Assembly: GCF_024112395.2 (NCBI RefSeq)
Contig: NZ_CP078013.2
Location: 4,464,001 to 4,528,000 of the forward strand
Direction of reading: 5' to 3'
From: Pseudomonas pergaminensis
Lineage (GTDB): Bacteria > Pseudomonadota > Gammaproteobacteria > Pseudomonadales > Pseudomonadaceae
DNA: 64,000 nt
Shown: positions 15,692 to 24,462 of the stretch, in pieces
How the letters are laid out: each line of letters begins with the position of its first letter
Numbering within the stretch: the first letter of the stretch is position 1
Program-made: the position numbers and the translations under genes
Notes under the pieces: generated by a model
What the model saw: the letters and a program-made list of their open reading frames with translations, nothing else
The model's database searches: none
Told to the model about the DNA's origin: nothing

Positions 15692-17614
15692 TTACTCCGA
15701 ATCTGGGCGACCACGCCGGGAAACCGCTTGCGCGAGGAACTCAGCGAACTGGGCGACGGGCATCGAGCCCAGGTCAGCACCTTCACGAGTACGCACAGCG
15801 ACAGTCTGCATCTCGACTTCCCGATCTCCGATAACCAAAAGATAGGGAACCTTGAGCAAAGTATGCTCGCGGATTTTAAAGCCGATCTTTTCATTTCTCA
15901 AGTCGGACTTGGCACGAAATCCGCTTTCGTTGAGTGTTTTTTCAACTTCAGCGGCAAAATCTGCCTGTTTATCAGTGATATTCATGATCACTGCCTGGGT
16001 CGGAGCCAGCCACGCAGGGAATGCACCCTCGTAGTGCTCGATCAGGATCCCGACGAACCGTTCGAACGAGCCGAGGATCGCCCGGTGCAGCATAACCGGG
16101 TGTTTACGGCTGTTGTCTTCGGAGACGTATTCGGCTCCCAGACGGATCGGCAGGTTAAAATCGAGCTGCAGGGTACCACACTGCCAGACGCGGCCAAGGC
16201 AATCTTTCAACGAGAACTCGATCTTCGGACCGTAGAACGCGCCCTCACCCGGTTGCAGGTCGTACGCAAGCCCCGCACTGTCCAGCGCTGCAGCCAGTGC
16301 AGCTTCGGCGCGGTCCCACAGCTCGTCGGAGCCGACGCGTTTTTCCGGACGAGTGGACAGTTTCATTTCGACTTCGGTAAAGCCGAAATCGCGGTAAACA
16401 TCCATGGTCAGCTTGATGAACGCGGCGGATTCAGCCTGCATCTGCTCTTCGGTGCAGAAGATGTGGGCGTCGTCCTGGGTGAAGCCACGCACGCGCATGA
16501 TGCCGTGCAGCGCACCCGATGGTTCGTTACGGTGACAGGCACCGAACTCGGCCAGGCGCATTGGCAACTCGCGGTAGCTCTTCAGGCCTTGGTTGAACAC
16601 CTGCACGTGGCATGGGCAGTTCATCGGCTTGATGGCGTAGTCGCGGTTTTCCGACTGGGTGGTGAACATGTTGTCGGCGTAGTTGGCCCAGTGCCCGGAT
16701 TTCTCCCACAGGCTGCGGTCAACGACCTGAGGCGTCTTTATCTCCAGGTAGCCGTTTTCGCGCTGAACCTTGCGCATGTACTGCTCGAGCACTTGGTACA
16801 GGGTCCAGCCGTTCGGGTGCCAGAACACCATGCCCGGTGCTTCTTCCTGGAGATGGAACAGGTTCAGGCGCTTGCCGATCTTGCGGTGGTCGCGTTTTTC
16901 AGCTTCTTCGATACGCTGGATGTAGGCCGCCAGCTGCTTCTTGTCAGCCCACGCAGTGCCGTAGATTCGCTGCAGTTGCTCGTTTTTCGCATCGCCACGC
17001 CAGTAGGCACCGGACAGCTTGGTCAGCTTGAACGATTTGAGGAAGCGCGTGTTCGGCACGTGCGGGCCACGGCACATGTCGACGTATTCTTCGTGGTAGT
17101 ACAGGCCCATGGCCTGCTCGTCCGGCATGTCTTCCACCAGGCGCAGCTTGTAGTCTTCGCCACGGGCGGTGAACACGTCGATCACTTCGGCGCGCGGCGT
17201 GACTTTCTTGATCACGTCGTAATCTTTTTCGATCAGCGCGTGCATGCGCTGCTCAATGGCAGCCAGGTCGTCCGGGGTAAAAGGACGCTCGTAGGCGATG
17301 TCGTAATAGAAGCCTTCTTCAATGACCGGGCCGATTACCATCTTCGCGGTGGGGTACAGCTGCTTGACCGCATGGCCAATCAGGTGCGCGCAAGAGTGGC
17401 GAATGATCTCCAGCCCCTCTTGATCCTTGGGCGTGATGATTTGCAGGCTGGCGTCGCTGGTGATCAGGTCGCTGGCGTCGACGAGCTTGCCGTCGACCTT
17501 GCCGGCCACGGTGGCCTTGGCCAGGCCTGCACCAATGGATGCGGCGACCTCGGCTACGGAAACCGAATGATCGAATGAACGTTGACTGCCGTCGGGAAGA
17601 GTAATAGTTGGCAT
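15692..17614 (-). CDS. thrS: Threonyl-tRNA synthetase
   Basis: 640 residues from [20 protein letters not shown], preceded by AGGAGAGGAGG. Class II synthetase charging tRNA-Thr. Domains: TGS (1-62), editing domain (about 63-225, with [16 protein letters not shown], holding the editing histidines), catalytic core (about 240-535) with the zinc-binding cysteine in [30 protein letters not shown] and the histidine in [14 protein letters not shown], then an anticodon-binding domain (about 540-640). First gene of the thrS-infC-rpmI-rplT-pheST-ihfA cluster. Two hairpins upstream with Thr-like anticodon loops suggest translational autorepression. Confidence 0.98.
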   Translation of the reverse strand: MPTITLPDGSQRSFDHSVSVAEVAASIGAGLAKATVAGKVDGKLVDASDLITSDASLQIITPKDQEGLEIIRHSCAHLIGHAVKQLYPTAKMVIGPVIEEGFYYDIAYERPFTPDDLAAIEQRMHALIEKDYDVIKKVTPRAEVIDVFTARGEDYKLRLVEDMPDEQAMGLYYHEEYVDMCRGPHVPNTRFLKSFKLTKLSGAYWRGDAKNEQLQRIYGTAWADKKQLAAYIQRIEEAEKRDHRKIGKRLNLFHLQEEAPGMVFWHPNGWTLYQVLEQYMRKVQRENGYLEIKTPQVVDRSLWEKSGHWANYADNMFTTQSENRDYAIKPMNCPCHVQVFNQGLKSYRELPMRLAEFGACHRNEPSGALHGIMRVRGFTQDDAHIFCTEEQMQAESAAFIKLTMDVYRDFGFTEVEMKLSTRPEKRVGSDELWDRAEAALAAALDSAGLAYDLQPGEGAFYGPKIEFSLKDCLGRVWQCGTLQLDFNLPIRLGAEYVSEDNSRKHPVMLHRAILGSFERFVGILIEHYEGAFPAWLAPTQAVIMNITDKQADFAAEVEKTLNESGFRAKSDLRNEKIGFKIREHTLLKVPYLLVIGDREVEMQTVAVRTREGADLGSMPVAQFAEFLAQAVSRRGRPDSE

Positions 17615-17633
17615 GGCGCCTCCTCTCCTAGTG

Positions 17634-17686
17634 GTGACCCCTACCAAAGGTCACGTGGGTTGGGATGAGCCAGTACAAGATCCAAC
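17634..17686 (-). promoter_or_regulatory. Candidate thrS autoregulatory operator (tRNA-Thr anticodon mimics)
   Basis: On the minus strand GTGACC (17654-17649) pairs with GGTCAC (17639-17634). Closing one more T-G pair leaves a seven-base loop TTGGTAG whose middle is GGT, the Thr anticodon, with T before and A after it as in real anticodon loops. Four bases upstream another stem (GTTGGAT 17686-17680 with ATCCCAAC 17666-17659) encloses CTTGTAC, resembling a tRNA-Thr(UGU) loop. The proximal hairpin ends 19 bases before the ATG. E. coli thrS has two such arms that bind the synthetase dimer. Confidence 0.6.
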
Positions 17687-17981
17687 ACCAGGCCGTTCAG
17701 TGATGAACGCCTGCCTTACAGCGGCAGGAGCCTTTCGGCCAACCGATAATCGAACCAGAGTGACTGGAGTGAGCTAAAAAGAACCTGGCAAGGCGGCAAT
17801 TGGCACGCCTGGAGATAGCCAAGCGCAAGATGCTAGCACAGATGAACGGTCATCGCGGCGCTGCTATCTTGCGTAACGACAAAATCCGGCCTTTATAGCT
17901 GCAAAAGTGAACTTGAGCTGTACGCAATGCCTCAAACCCACTGAGAATCGCCGTTCGTCCTCGACCCAAAGGAGCATCCTC
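17655..17981. other. Divergent intergenic region between thrS and the small exported protein gene
   Basis: Beyond the operator-like hairpins, the minus-strand leader can form GTTCA/TGAAC (17694-17707) and CCTGCC/GGCAGG (17710-17729) stems, so a long structured thrS leader is likely. AAAGGAG at 17968-17974 is the Shine-Dalgarno of the plus-strand gene. No further gene was recognised. Confidence 0.5.
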
Positions 17982-18296
17982 ATGATGCGTTTTACCTCTA
18001 CCCTCGCTCTCGCCGCTTCCCTGACCCTCCTTTCCCTCGGCGCCCAGGCAGCAGCCCCGTCGAACTGGCCAGCCGGTGCTCGCGACAGCTTCGTCAGCGA
18101 TTGCAGCGCAGCTGCCAGCCAGAACGTAGACGTCAAAACTGCCAAAGCCCACTGCGAATGTGGCGCCGACAAGATCAACGCTGAATTGAGCACCGCCGAA
18201 ATCAAAGAGCTCATGACCAACCAGAACGCCAGCCCGGAGCTTAAAAACAAAGCTGTCGCGGCTATTTCGTCCTGCAAAGTCGTGAAGAAAAAGTAA
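17982..18296 (+). CDS. Small exported four-cysteine protein, function unknown
   Basis: 104 residues from the ATG eight bases after AAAGGAG. A signal peptide is evident (residues 1-23, hydrophobic, ending AQAAAP). The mature part of about 80 residues has four cysteines in the pattern SDCSAA, AHCECGADK and SSCKVV, suggesting two disulfide bonds in the periplasm. The rest looks helical and ends in a basic tail (KVVKKK). I do not recognise a named family. It stands alone between thrS (divergent) and a cold-shock gene; an AAGCCCCG/CGGGGCTT hairpin follows at 18409-18429. Confidence 0.75.
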   Translation: MMRFTSTLALAASLTLLSLGAQAAAPSNWPAGARDSFVSDCSAAASQNVDVKTAKAHCECGADKINAELSTAEIKELMTNQNASPELKNKAVAAISSCKVVKKK

Positions 18297-18585
18297 GATC
18301 TGCCACTGATCACACGGCTTTTTCACGGGTAAAACAGCCCGAAAACTGCCATTTCTCACAAATTACGCAGCTTTTACGGCTTTTTTTACCAGTTGATATT
18401 TCGAGCCAAAGCCCCGTAGATCGGGGCTTCCAGCCGAAAACGGTACTAAACGCAACGCTATTGATTAGCAAACAATGCCTTGGGGGGGCTCCCAAGCCGA
18501 ACATTTCGACTATGATAGCCCGGTGTGCCCAGTTGGCCTGAGCAGCACAGCACTACTGAAAATATATGTTTCTTGGAGATACACC

Positions 18586-18798
18586 ATGTCTAATCGCCAA
18601 ACCGGCACCGTTAAATGGTTCAACGATGAAAAAGGCTTCGGCTTCATCACTCCTCAAGGTGGCGGTGACGACCTGTTCGTACACTTCAAAGCTATCGAAA
18701 GTGACGGTTTCAAAAGCCTGAAAGAAGGCCAGACCGTTTCCTTCGTGGCTGAGAAAGGCCAAAAGGGTATGCAAGCTGCACAGGTTCGCGGCGAGTAA
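18586..18798 (+). CDS. Cold-shock protein (CspA family)
   Basis: 70 residues with the full cold-shock OB fold. RNP1 is present as KGFGFITP and RNP2 as LFVHFKAI, the aromatic nucleic-acid-binding motifs. Such proteins bind single-stranded RNA or DNA and melt mRNA structure during cold or stationary-phase adaptation. Start chosen at [12 protein letters not shown], six bases after TTGGAGA. A 5' untranslated stretch of well over 50 bases is likely, as is common in this family. Which Pseudomonas Csp paralogue it is cannot be settled. Confidence 0.95.
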   Translation: MSNRQTGTVKWFNDEKGFGFITPQGGGDDLFVHFKAIESDGFKSLKEGQTVSFVAEKGQKGMQAAQVRGE

Positions 18799-18812
18799 TT
18801 CTCCGCTGAGCT

Positions 18813-18845
18813 AAAAAAACCCCGTCCATGTGACGGGGTTTTTTA
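18813..18845. terminator. Terminator shared by the csp and I78 inhibitor genes
   Basis: CCCCGTC (18820-18826) pairs with GACGGGG (18832-18838), five-base loop, with A-runs on the left and T-runs on the right. It serves the cold-shock gene on the plus strand and the convergent lipoprotein gene on the minus strand. Confidence 0.92.
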
Positions 18846-18871
18846 TGGGCACTGCAAAAGCCTTGAATGAC

Positions 18872-19192
18872 TTAGCCGCAGTTGACCCGCGTGATCACCA
18901 GGTTGTCATCGGTGTTCAGGTTCAGGCGGTCGGAGCGGTATTCCAGGGTAATCATGTCGTTGGGCTTGAGGATGCGTGCGTTCTGCGCACCGGCACGGGT
19001 GCGTGCCTGCTCCAGCAACTGGGGCGAAGCTTTCTGGCCGATCGTGAATTCGGCGGCCTTCGACTCACAGCGGCTATGACCGGCATCGGCCACGGCGGCG
19101 TCTTTGGCTGGCTCAGAGGCACCCGGGGTGCTGCAACCCGCCAACGCGAGTGCTGCCAACAAAGTACCGAATGATGCGAGCTTCCAAGGCAT
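18872..19192 (-). CDS. I78-family peptidase inhibitor lipoprotein
   Basis: 106 residues. The N-terminus is a lipoprotein signal with lipobox LALAGC (cysteine at residue 20). The remainder fits the peptidase inhibitor I78 family: CESKAAEFTIGQKASPQLLE, RTRAGAQNARILKPNDMITL and RLNLNTDDNLVITRVNCG, with the conserved first and last cysteines likely paired. Members inhibit serine peptidases; this one would do so from the outer or inner membrane in the periplasm. TAGGAGG precedes the ATG. Single gene convergent with csp. Confidence 0.85.
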   Translation of the reverse strand: MPWKLASFGTLLAALALAGCSTPGASEPAKDAAVADAGHSRCESKAAEFTIGQKASPQLLEQARTRAGAQNARILKPNDMITLEYRSDRLNLNTDDNLVITRVNCG

Positions 19193-19336
19193 GAAGCCTC
19201 CTATGATAAAAAATGGACAGAGATCGTGCGACAGCGATTGGGCGGATTGGTTTCAAGACGTAAACCGCCGCTTGGCAAGTCTGCCTGACTCTCGGCAGGC
19301 ATTCGCCCGGTCAATCGTGACCAGATATGAATGTAT

Positions 19337-19645
19337 TCAGTAGATGTCGATGTAGTCGAACGCCGGCTTCGGCCAGTTTTCCTTCAGCGCATTGAAAATC
19401 TGCGTCACCCAGACTTCGTCGCTGGCGGCCACATTGCCTACGTACCCGGACCCCTTGGCCCAGGTCTCCAGGCGAAACAGCAGCCCGTCGATGTCCACGC
19501 CACCCACGACCCTCCCTGAGGAGATGTAGGCGATCCCGGCCTTGGTCACCCGCAGTTGGGCATGTTCGTCGTCACTGGCACTGGCGAGAAGCTGGCGCAC
19601 ATTCGCCAGCGTCAGGTTCTCGGGGTTGTTCAAGTCGATCTGCAC
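19337..19645 (-). CDS. Conserved hypothetical protein
   Basis: 102 residues, soluble, acidic, with no signal peptide or membrane segment. The text MQIDLNNPENLTLANVRQLL, DEHAQLRVTKAGIAYIS and VGGVDIDGLLFRLETWAKG suggests a small mixed alpha/beta fold. I recall no named family. Codon use is like the neighbours, and it stands alone between other single genes. Confidence 0.7.
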   Translation of the reverse strand: MQIDLNNPENLTLANVRQLLASASDDEHAQLRVTKAGIAYISSGRVVGGVDIDGLLFRLETWAKGSGYVGNVAASDEVWVTQIFNALKENWPKPAFDYIDIY

Positions 19646-19816
19646 GTGGTGTTCCCCGGCAATTAAACAGGCGGACAGTGTCGCACAGCGCCGCCGTCAT
19701 TCCGAATCGCCTCATGCCTAAGTATCAGTGCCAAACCCGATACAAAATGGTTAACTGGGCTGGTAAGAACCGCGTTCCAGCGCATTGCCCAGTACTTCCA
19801 GCCCCGTGAGACAGTC

Positions 19817-20029
19817 ATGACCACCGTAACGCTCCAAGCCGACATCAAAGCCAAGTGGCCCCAAGGACAGAGCTCCTACAGCCCTGGAAGCCCAGAGGAA
19901 TTGGCGATCATTGGTATCGACCTGCTGGTCAAGGAGCTAGGTACACAAGCGGCACAAGCGTTCATCGGCCAGATATTCGAGAAATATCCGGCCGATCACA
20001 TGGGCGCACACGACCCCGAGCGCGAATAA
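19817..20029 (+). CDS. Small conserved hypothetical protein
   Basis: 70 residues starting MTTVTLQADIKAKWPQGQSS. No signal peptide, cysteine or membrane segment; the middle (ELAIIGIDLLVKELGTQAAQ) looks helical. The length and clean start suggest a genuine small gene, but no family is recognised. It converges with the nucleoside hydrolase gene. Confidence 0.6.
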   Translation: MTTVTLQADIKAKWPQGQSSYSPGSPEELAIIGIDLLVKELGTQAAQAFIGQIFEKYPADHMGAHDPERE

Positions 20030-20031
20030 GA

Positions 20032-20055
20032 ACCGGCCGGCGAACGCCGACCGGT
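20032..20055. terminator. Hairpin between convergent genes
   Basis: ACCGGCCGGC (20032-20041) pairs with GCCGACCGGT (20046-20055), one mismatch. It sits just after the stop of the nucleoside hydrolase gene (minus) and of the small plus-strand gene. T-runs are weak. Confidence 0.45.
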
Positions 20056-20062
20056 CAACACG

Positions 20063-21091
20063 TTACTTCAGGCGCGCCAGGCGCTCGGTCAGCAGATCGA
20101 AGAAGCCTTGGGCATCACCGTTTTCTACCCAGAACGCATTCTTCGGTTGTTTCAGGCCATCGTACCAGTCGACGATCGTCTGGCCGAAGGTCGGGCCTTC
20201 ACGGCTGTCCACCACCACGTTGACTTCACGGCCGCTGAACAGCGATGGCTTGAGCAGGTAAGCAACGACGGTAGCGTCATGCACAGGACCGCCTGGAATA
20301 CCGTAGTGCTCCATGTCGCCCTTGACGTATTCATTGAGGATATCGCCAACAACCTTGCTTGCGTTGTTCTTGAGGTCGGCGATCTTTTTCAGGCGGGCTT
20401 CGCTGGTCAGTACCTTGTGGGTCACGTCCAGCGGCAGGTAGGTCAGCTTGACACCGCTCTTGAGCACAATCTCAGCCGCAACCGGGTCTGCGAACAGGTT
20501 GAACTCCGCCACCGGTGTGATATTGCCGCCATTGAAGTGCGCGCCGCCCATCACCACCACTTCCTTGATGCCCTGGGTGATTTCCGGTGCCTGGGTCAGC
20601 GCCAGCGCCAGGTTGGTCTGCGGACCGAGCATGGCGATAGTGATGCTGTGAGGCTTGGCGGTGGTGAGGGTCTTGATCAGGTAATCAACGGCATTACCTT
20701 CAGCCAAGCCCTTTTTCGGCTCATGCACGGTGACGCCGGAAATACCTTCCTTGCCATGGATATTATCGGCATAGATCGGCGTGCGCAGCAGTGGCGCCGG
20801 CGCCCCCGCGTACACCGGGATGTCCTCGCGCCCTGCCCACTCGCGGGCCAGGCGTGCATTGCGGGAAGTCTTGTCCAGGCGCACGTTGCCGGCGACGGTG
20901 GTCAGCGCACGAATGTTCAGTTCCTCCGGAGAGGCCATGGCAAACAGCAGCGCCACCACATCATCGGCGCCTGGGTCGGTGTCGATGATCAGGTCGATTT
21001 TTTCCGCCGCCTGGGCGCTTGCAGCAGTGAGTGCGGACAAAAGCAGAACACTCCGGAACAGGTTTTTCAGGGTGGGAAGACCATATTGCAT
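20063..21091 (-). CDS. Exported inosine/uridine-preferring nucleoside hydrolase
   Basis: 342 residues with a signal peptide (about residues 1-28, ending ASAQA), so a periplasmic enzyme. The calcium-binding hallmark of the family, DTDPGADD, is at about residues 37-44, followed by ALTTVAGNVRLDKTSRNA and IAMLGPQTNLALAL; a later HDATVVAYLL carries the C-terminal metal and substrate residues. It hydrolyses nucleosides to base and ribose. It is the last gene of the ribose operon, 25 bases after rbsD, so nucleoside breakdown outside the cell membrane would feed RbsB directly. That coupling is inference from position and signal peptide. Confidence 0.92.
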   Translation of the reverse strand: MQYGLPTLKNLFRSVLLLSALTAASAQAAEKIDLIIDTDPGADDVVALLFAMASPEELNIRALTTVAGNVRLDKTSRNARLAREWAGREDIPVYAGAPAPLLRTPIYADNIHGKEGISGVTVHEPKKGLAEGNAVDYLIKTLTTAKPHSITIAMLGPQTNLALALTQAPEITQGIKEVVVMGGAHFNGGNITPVAEFNLFADPVAAEIVLKSGVKLTYLPLDVTHKVLTSEARLKKIADLKNNASKVVGDILNEYVKGDMEHYGIPGGPVHDATVVAYLLKPSLFSGREVNVVVDSREGPTFGQTIVDWYDGLKQPKNAFWVENGDAQGFFDLLTERLARLK

Positions 21092-21116
21092 AAAACACTC
21101 CTTGTCGTTGAGAACG

Positions 21117-21521
21117 CTAGAACGTTACGCCGGACACCAGCGCGATATTGCAGTAAGGCTGGCATTCGCCGGTGCGCACCACGGCGCGTGCCTTGTGGCT
21201 GAGCTGCTTGAACTCCTCATGACTGACCAGACGCCGCTCACCGAGGGCCGCCTGCTCTGTGAGCGTATTGAGCTCGGCCAGCGCCGGTGGTTGCTTGAGC
21301 AGGATCTCTTCTGCCAGCACATGGCGCTCCACCTGCATTTCGCTGAGTACGATACGCAAGGTGCTGATGAAGTCCGGGATACCCTGGGTCAACGCCAGGT
21401 CGATCAATTCGACGCCCGGCGGGACTGGCAGGCCAGCGTCGCCGATCACCAGGATGTCACCATGCCCAAGCGAGGCGATGACACGCGACAGGGCGATATT
21501 GAGCAGAGGTGTCTTTTTCAT
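21117..21521 (-). CDS. rbsD: D-ribose pyranase
   Basis: 134 residues. Catalyses interconversion of beta-pyranose and beta-furanose forms of ribose so that ribokinase can use it; cytoplasmic, usually a decamer. Family signatures are [22 protein letters not shown] with the catalytic histidine in [24 protein letters not shown], and the C-terminal [19 protein letters not shown]. The start overlaps the rbsK stop by four bases (ATGA), indicating coupling. Confidence 0.96.
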   Translation of the reverse strand: MKKTPLLNIALSRVIASLGHGDILVIGDAGLPVPPGVELIDLALTQGIPDFISTLRIVLSEMQVERHVLAEEILLKQPPALAELNTLTEQAALGERRLVSHEEFKQLSHKARAVVRTGECQPYCNIALVSGVTF

Positions 21522-22435
21522 GAGGGCACAAAACCTTGTACGTCGTGCAGCGTTGGAATAGAGGGTTGCGCGCCGGCACGGGTGACCGACAGCGCCGCCG
21601 CGACCTGGCCAAAACGGATGGCCTCGGCCTCGCTTTTGCCATTGGCCAGTGCCGCCGCAAAGCCGCCGACGAAGGTGTCGCCCGCGGCCGTGGTGTCGAC
21701 CGCCTTGACCTTTGGCGCCAGCAGGTGCTCAAAGACCTGGCCGTCAGTGAACAACGCGCCTTGAGCCCCCAGGGTGATGATGACTTTGCCGGCGCCCGCC
21801 TGGATCAGTTGGGTCGCCGCCGCCTTGGCGCTGTCAATGGAGTCGACCGTCACGCCACTCAGTGCGGTGGCCTCGCTTTCATTGGGGATCAGGTAGTCGA
21901 TCGAGGCATACCACTCAGCCGGCAACGGTGCGCTGGCCGGTGCCGGGTTGAGGATCACCGTCTTGCCCAGCTCACGACCGCGCTTGAGGGCGTAGCCCAC
22001 CGTATTCATCGGCACTTCCAACTGGCAAACGATCACGTCAGCCGCTTGCAGCACCGCGTCAAACGCCTGCAACGAGGCAGGCGTCAGTTCGCCATTACTG
22101 CCTGCCACAATCACAATCGCGTTCTGGCTGCTGTCATCGACCACGATCAGGGCCACGCCACTGGAACCGTCCACGGTACTGACGGCCTGGCAATCGATGC
22201 CCTCCACCGTCAACGCGTCACGCAATTGGGTGCCGTAGGCATCGGTACCGACACAGCCAATCATCGACACATCGGCACCCAGGCGTGCGGAGGCTACCGC
22301 CTGGTTCGCGCCCTTGCCGCCGGGCACGGTGGAGAACGTCTGCCCGATCAAGGTTTCACCGGCACGCGGCAACCGGCTCGCGCGAGTCACCAGGTCCATG
22401 TTCAAGCTGCCTACTACCACTACTTTTGCTGGCAT
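21518..22435 (-). CDS. rbsK: Ribokinase
   Basis: 305 residues, PfkB family. Phosphorylates D-ribose to ribose 5-phosphate. Seen are the N-terminal [20 protein letters not shown], the [18 protein letters not shown] di-glycine motif and the C-terminal anion-hole and catalytic signature [20 protein letters not shown], where the aspartate of AAGD acts as base. It lies 23 bases after rbsR and overlaps rbsD by four bases. Confidence 0.96.
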   Translation of the reverse strand: MPAKVVVVGSLNMDLVTRASRLPRAGETLIGQTFSTVPGGKGANQAVASARLGADVSMIGCVGTDAYGTQLRDALTVEGIDCQAVSTVDGSSGVALIVVDDSSQNAIVIVAGSNGELTPASLQAFDAVLQAADVIVCQLEVPMNTVGYALKRGRELGKTVILNPAPASAPLPAEWYASIDYLIPNESEATALSGVTVDSIDSAKAAATQLIQAGAGKVIITLGAQGALFTDGQVFEHLLAPKVKAVDTTAAGDTFVGGFAAALANGKSEAEAIRFGQVAAALSVTRAGAQPSIPTLHDVQGFVPS

Positions 22436-22458
22436 ACATCAGTACTCATCAATTCGGT

Positions 22459-23481
22459 TCAGCGGTATTGGGCGAACGTACCGGCGACAGGCGCCGTCGA
22501 CTCACGCAATACGATGCTCGGCGTCACGATGCGTTGATCGATCGGCAGTTGGGGTGTCGCAATTCTTCGCAGTAAAAGTTCGGCCGCCGTCTCGCCCAAC
22601 TGCACGATCGACTGCCCGACCGTGGTCAACGCCGGGTAGACGTAACGGCCCATTTGAATGTCATCGAAACCGATCACCGAGAGCTCGCCCGGCACACGGA
22701 TATTGCGCTCTGCTGCGGCGCGCAACACACCGAAACCAATCATGTCGTTGCTGGCAAAAATGGCACTCGGCGGGTTGTGCGCCAGCAGCTGCACCGCGGC
22801 GGCATACCCGCCGGTGCTGGTGAAGTCGCTTTCCTGGATGCGATTGGCCGCCACTTCCACGCCCGCCTCGCGTAATGCGCGGTGATACCCCGCCAGACGC
22901 ATTTGCGCGACACGGGTATGGGCAGGGCCGCCGATGCAAGCAATGTCGCGATGACCGAGTTCGAGCAAGTGCCGGGTCGCCAGGTAGGCGCCCTCCTCGT
23001 GATCGATACGCACCAGGTCCACATCAATACCATCCAGCGCCCGGTCGACGATCACCATGGGCGTGCGTACCGCGCTCAACCCAGCGGCAAGGCCGCTGTC
23101 GTCGCCGCCGACCGAGGTCACGATCAAGCCGTCGATGCGCTTTTCCAGCAATACGCGCAAATAGCTGCGCTGCTTTTCAGCGTTGTCGTCGGAGTTGCAG
23201 AGGATCACGCAGTAACCGTTACGCTCGCAGTAATCCTCGATGCCGCGGGCCAGTTCCGCAAAATACGGGTTGAGGCTGTTGGGCACCAGCAGACCGATGG
23301 TGGCCGTGGTCTTGGCCTTGAGCGAACGCGCGACGGCACTGGGCACGTAGTCGAGTTGCTTGATCGCCGCCTCAACCTTGATGCGCACCGGTTCACTGAC
23401 CGGGCGCGTCTTGTTCACCACATGGGACACCGTCGTGTAGGAAATACCTGCAAGCGCTGCCACATCCTTGATCGTTGCCAT
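22459..23481 (-). CDS. rbsR: LacI-family ribose operon repressor
   Basis: 340 residues. The N-terminal helix-turn-helix and hinge read ATIKDVAALAGISYTTVSHV and VARSLKAKTTATIGLLVPN, typical of LacI/PurR regulators. The ligand domain (about 60-335) resembles periplasmic ribose-binding proteins. It lies inside the operon between rbsC and rbsK, so it is autoregulated. The likely operator is the perfect palindrome CGCAAACGTTTGCG at 27152-27165 upstream of rbsB. Ribose or ribose phosphate would relieve repression. Confidence 0.93.
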   Translation of the reverse strand: MATIKDVAALAGISYTTVSHVVNKTRPVSEPVRIKVEAAIKQLDYVPSAVARSLKAKTTATIGLLVPNSLNPYFAELARGIEDYCERNGYCVILCNSDDNAEKQRSYLRVLLEKRIDGLIVTSVGGDDSGLAAGLSAVRTPMVIVDRALDGIDVDLVRIDHEEGAYLATRHLLELGHRDIACIGGPAHTRVAQMRLAGYHRALREAGVEVAANRIQESDFTSTGGYAAAVQLLAHNPPSAIFASNDMIGFGVLRAAAERNIRVPGELSVIGFDDIQMGRYVYPALTTVGQSIVQLGETAAELLLRRIATPQLPIDQRIVTPSIVLRESTAPVAGTFAQYR

Positions 23482-23484
23482 GGT

Positions 23485-24462
23485 TCAGCCTCGCCGACTG
23501 GCGCGCTGGCTGCGGTAGGTATCGAGGACCACGGCGATCACGATCACGGCACCCGTGATGATGCGTTTCGTGGGTTCCGTGGCACCGATCTGCGCCAGGC
23601 CAGCCGCCAATACCGAAATAATCAACACACCAAAAAAGGTACTGATCACCGAGCCGCGCCCGCCCATCAGGCTGGTGCCGCCGATCACCACGGCTGCAAT
23701 CACTTGCAGTTCCAGGCCGGAACCGGCGTTCGGGTCCGCCGCTTCCAGGCGCGAGATCTGGAACAGCGCGGCCACACCGGCCAGCAGGCCCATGAGGCTG
23801 AACACCAGGATCTTGTAGGGCTTGGGATTGATCCCGGCCAAGCGCACGGCCTCTTCGTTGGTGCCGATACCAATCAGGTAACGACCAAACACAGTGCGGG
23901 TCAATACCAGCTGCGCGGCGATGATCACCAGCAAGGCGATGATGAATGACGGCGAGATACCAAAGGCAATCGGGTTGGACAGCCAGGCAAACGAATCACC
24001 GATGTAAGCGGTACGCGAGCCGGTCATTTGGTACGCCACGCCACGGGCCATTTCCAGCACGCCCAGGGACACGATAAACGACGGAATGCGCCAAGCCACG
24101 GTGATCGAGCCGGTGATGGTACCGGCCAATGCCGCGCAGCCCATGCCCAGCACGGCCGCCGGCAATACGCTCCAGCCCCAGCCGAGAATCGCTACGCTGA
24201 CCGCCGACGCCGCCAGTGCCAGCACCGAGCCCACCGACAGGTCGATTCCGCCGATGATCAGGATGAAGGTCATGCCCACCGCCAGCACCATCAAGTCCGG
24301 TATCTGGTTGGCGAGGGTGCTGAAGGTGTCATAGGACAAGAAGTGATCGCTGAGCACCGAGAACAGCGCAATCATCGCCAGCAAAGCACCCGCCAAGCCC
24401 AGGTAGGTGCCCAGGCCGTAGAAGTTGCCGCCAGTCTTGCCGGGGGAAGTTGTGGTTTTCAT
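23485..24462 (-). CDS. rbsC: Ribose ABC transporter permease
   Basis: 325 residues with about eight to ten hydrophobic helices. Inner-membrane channel of the ribose importer. Family text includes ILIIGGIDLSVGSVLALAAS and GIGTNEEAVRLAGINPKPYK, and the well-conserved QVIAAVVIGGTSLMGGRGSV near the C-terminus. Its start overlaps the rbsA stop by four bases. Confidence 0.95.
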   Translation of the reverse strand: MKTTTSPGKTGGNFYGLGTYLGLAGALLAMIALFSVLSDHFLSYDTFSTLANQIPDLMVLAVGMTFILIIGGIDLSVGSVLALAASAVSVAILGWGWSVLPAAVLGMGCAALAGTITGSITVAWRIPSFIVSLGVLEMARGVAYQMTGSRTAYIGDSFAWLSNPIAFGISPSFIIALLVIIAAQLVLTRTVFGRYLIGIGTNEEAVRLAGINPKPYKILVFSLMGLLAGVAALFQISRLEAADPNAGSGLELQVIAAVVIGGTSLMGGRGSVISTFFGVLIISVLAAGLAQIGATEPTKRIITGAVIVIAVVLDTYRSQRASRRG

